From the NCBI GenBank assembly GCA_964415445.1, contig CAYQAE010000004.1, positions 24,695 to 59,523 on the forward strand: a DNA stretch of 34,829 nt. The letters are read 5' to 3'. The stretch is from CAYQAE01 sp964415445 [NCBI: uncultured archaeon]. Its GTDB lineage: Archaea > CAYQAE01. This document shows positions 34,037 through 34,829 of this stretch, piece by piece. The stretch's first letter is position 1, and every line of letters starts with the position of its first letter. Position numbers and translations under genes: made by a program. The notes under the pieces are model-generated. The model saw only the letters and a program-made list of their open reading frames with translations. It had not been told where the DNA came from and ran no database searches.

Positions 34037-34049
34037 TTTTTTTCTGACT

Positions 34050-34066
34050 TTTTCAAATATTGAAAA
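34050..34066 (+). terminator. Hairpin and T-tracts after sepS
   Basis: TTTTCAA-ATA-TTGAAAA, a perfect 7-bp stem with a 3-nt loop, set between T-runs (34038-34043 and 34082-34087). Probable end of the translin-sepS transcript. Confidence 0.45.
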
Positions 34067-34372
34067 TATTAATCTTTCTAATTTTTTCATAAGTATATTA
34101 TATATCTATATTATATTTTTGTAAAAAGTAGATTTAGTTTATATTCCTATTTTATTATAATTTCTTAAATTGAATTATATATCCACCTATAATTAGTAAT
34201 ATTTTCTTTGATTTGTGAAATCAATATTCTATATATATCATAGATACCAACTAAATATATATGTAATATATATTTATTTTTGAGATTAATTCATATATAT
34301 TTTATATATATTGATAGTTATAGATATAATTTCTAAATTCATTTGAATTTCAAAATAGGTTTGTTATCTATT
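34067..34372. repeat. AT-dinucleotide-rich spacer between convergent genes
   Basis: About 300 nt with no supportable frame, rich in TATATA tracts (34089-34104, 34231-34239, 34253-34271 and 34291-34310). It lies between two genes that run toward each other, where promoters are not needed. No tRNA, CRISPR or insertion-sequence feature is visible. Low-complexity DNA or an easily melted region are both possible. Confidence 0.4.
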
Positions 34373-34594
34373 TTATGCCTTTATTCGAAAATGAGAATTA
34401 ATTTGTTTGTTTACTTTCTCAAGTATATCTACAGAAGAGTAACCAGTTTTTTCAGAAATTGATTTAACATCTTCAAATTCAGGATTCATGCCAGTTACAA
34501 TTCCATTCATATCATGAGTTACATTAACTTTAACTTTGTAATATTTATTATCAATTTTTACAGTTAATTTTTTTGTAGTAGTATTAGATGTCAT
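34373..34594 (-). CDS. Small protein resembling the LarC C-terminal domain
   Basis: 73 residues: a beta-rich N-terminal half (KKLTVKIDNKYYKVKVNV), then MNPEFEDVKSISEKTGYSSVDILEKVNKQI, which closely follows the last segment of LarC (DUF111) nickel-insertion proteins (pattern PEYEDCxxIAxETGxPLKEV). Full LarC has about 400 residues, so this is a stand-alone domain or a remnant. The key Cys of that motif is Val here. It could bind nucleotide or act with a separate LarC. Assignment by pattern only. Confidence 0.5.
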   Translation of the reverse strand: MTSNTTTKKLTVKIDNKYYKVKVNVTHDMNGIVTGMNPEFEDVKSISEKTGYSSVDILEKVNKQINSHFRIKA

Positions 34595-34619
34595 TTTTGT
34601 TGCCTATATTTATTATTAA

Positions 34620-34829
34620 TATCATTTAATTTTTTTTAATAATATTAAAATAAAGAATGTTGTTAATGATTTATACAAAAGATTCGATATAATTAATAAT
34701 ATTGACTTATTTGAAAAAGTCAAAAAGGAGTTATTTAATTTTATTAAGCGCCGGGTTTATTCGGTGGACGGGATTACAATTGAAAAAGGCAAAAATAAAG
34801 CCGTTGTTTTCGTTGGACCTACGGGCGAA
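34620..34829 (+). CDS. Partial frame at the window edge, P-loop GTPase-like (FlhF/SRP style)
   Basis: The frame is open from 34620 to the end. Its last part reads VDGITIEKGKNKAVVFVGPTGE, like the strand and start of the Walker A loop of FlhF/SRP GTPases (VALVGPTGVGKTT). There is no ATG or TTG in frame; GTG at 34764 is the only start. From about 34748 codon use turns GC-rich (CGC CGG, GGG, GCC, ACG GGC), unlike the rest of the window. Either a truncated real gene or foreign/chimeric sequence. Confidence 0.3.

Noticed and set aside
34089-34310. CRISPR-like or tandem repeat array in the AT-rich spacer
   Set aside because: The TATATA tracts vary in length and spacing and there are no unique spacers or palindromic repeats.
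1-34829. Prophage, insertion sequence or defence island beyond the restriction-modification genes
   Set aside because: No integrase, transposase, terminal inverted repeats or further defence genes were found; most genes are housekeeping or isolated unknowns.

Overview
The window is strongly AT-rich archaeal DNA. The archaeal signs are an exosome/proteasome/RNase P gene cluster, RNA polymerase subunit P, ribosomal proteins eL15 and eL43, prefoldin, KEOPS Pcc1 and the wyosine enzyme Taw1. Further signs are TATA boxes about 25 nt ahead of start codons (leaderless transcripts) and a tRNA interrupted by bulge-helix-bulge introns. A complete O-phosphoseryl-tRNA synthetase gene (sepS) points to a methanogen-type or Archaeoglobus-like euryarchaeal lineage that makes Cys-tRNA from phosphoserine. 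I cannot name the genus. TTG starts are common and are often fixed by GGAGG or GGTGA Shine-Dalgarno sites.

Layout. 1-5 kb: a CheY-like receiver, a DHH phosphoesterase, three seven-helix membrane proteins (two are tandem duplicates) and a rhomboid protease that shares a TATA region with a HAD phosphatase. 5-9 kb: an ABC-2 exporter, a small unknown protein, a HIT protein and a UDP-sugar epimerase-like enzyme. 9-11.7 kb: two convergent small helical proteins that look like diverged paralogues, a tRNA-Gly(CCC) gene, a membrane protein and a PRC-barrel-like protein with a zinc ribbon. 11.9-16 kb: a GH94 glycoside phosphorylase convergent with a protein carrying a PEPCK/HPr-kinase-like P-loop. 16.2-17.8 kb: a shikimate kinase-chorismate synthase fusion. 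17.9-19.9 kb: a MjaI-like restriction-modification system with an AbrB-like gene. 20-21.3 kb: SurE and two tiny membrane proteins. 21.5-28.9 kb: the information-processing supercluster eL15-Rpp30-Pop5-PsmA-SBDS-Rrp4-Rrp41-Rrp42-eL43-RpoP-Pcc1-prefoldin beta-DHH. 29-34 kb: two unknown proteins, Taw1, a translin-family protein and SepRS. 34-34.8 kb: a long AT-repeat spacer, a mini-protein resembling the C-terminus of LarC, and an edge fragment of different base composition.

The most notable finding is the tRNA-Gly(CCC) gene on the minus strand at 9942-10080. The precursor cannot be folded as one continuous tRNA. Removing three short segments (16, 22 and 27 nt) restores a complete cloverleaf with a perfect 7-bp acceptor stem, G1-C72/C2-G71 and A73. 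Each segment is bounded by two 3-nt bulges around a 4-bp helix, the signature of archaeal tRNA introns. The sites are 23/24, 37/38 and 70/71; the first and last are non-canonical.

How the genes fit together: the 21.5-28.9 kb block couples translation, RNA decay, tRNA processing, transcription and protein quality control, as in other archaea. SepRS and the SerB-like phosphatase both act on phosphoserine chemistry. The restriction-modification locus shows a possible controller gene and a palindromic site just upstream of the methyltransferase.
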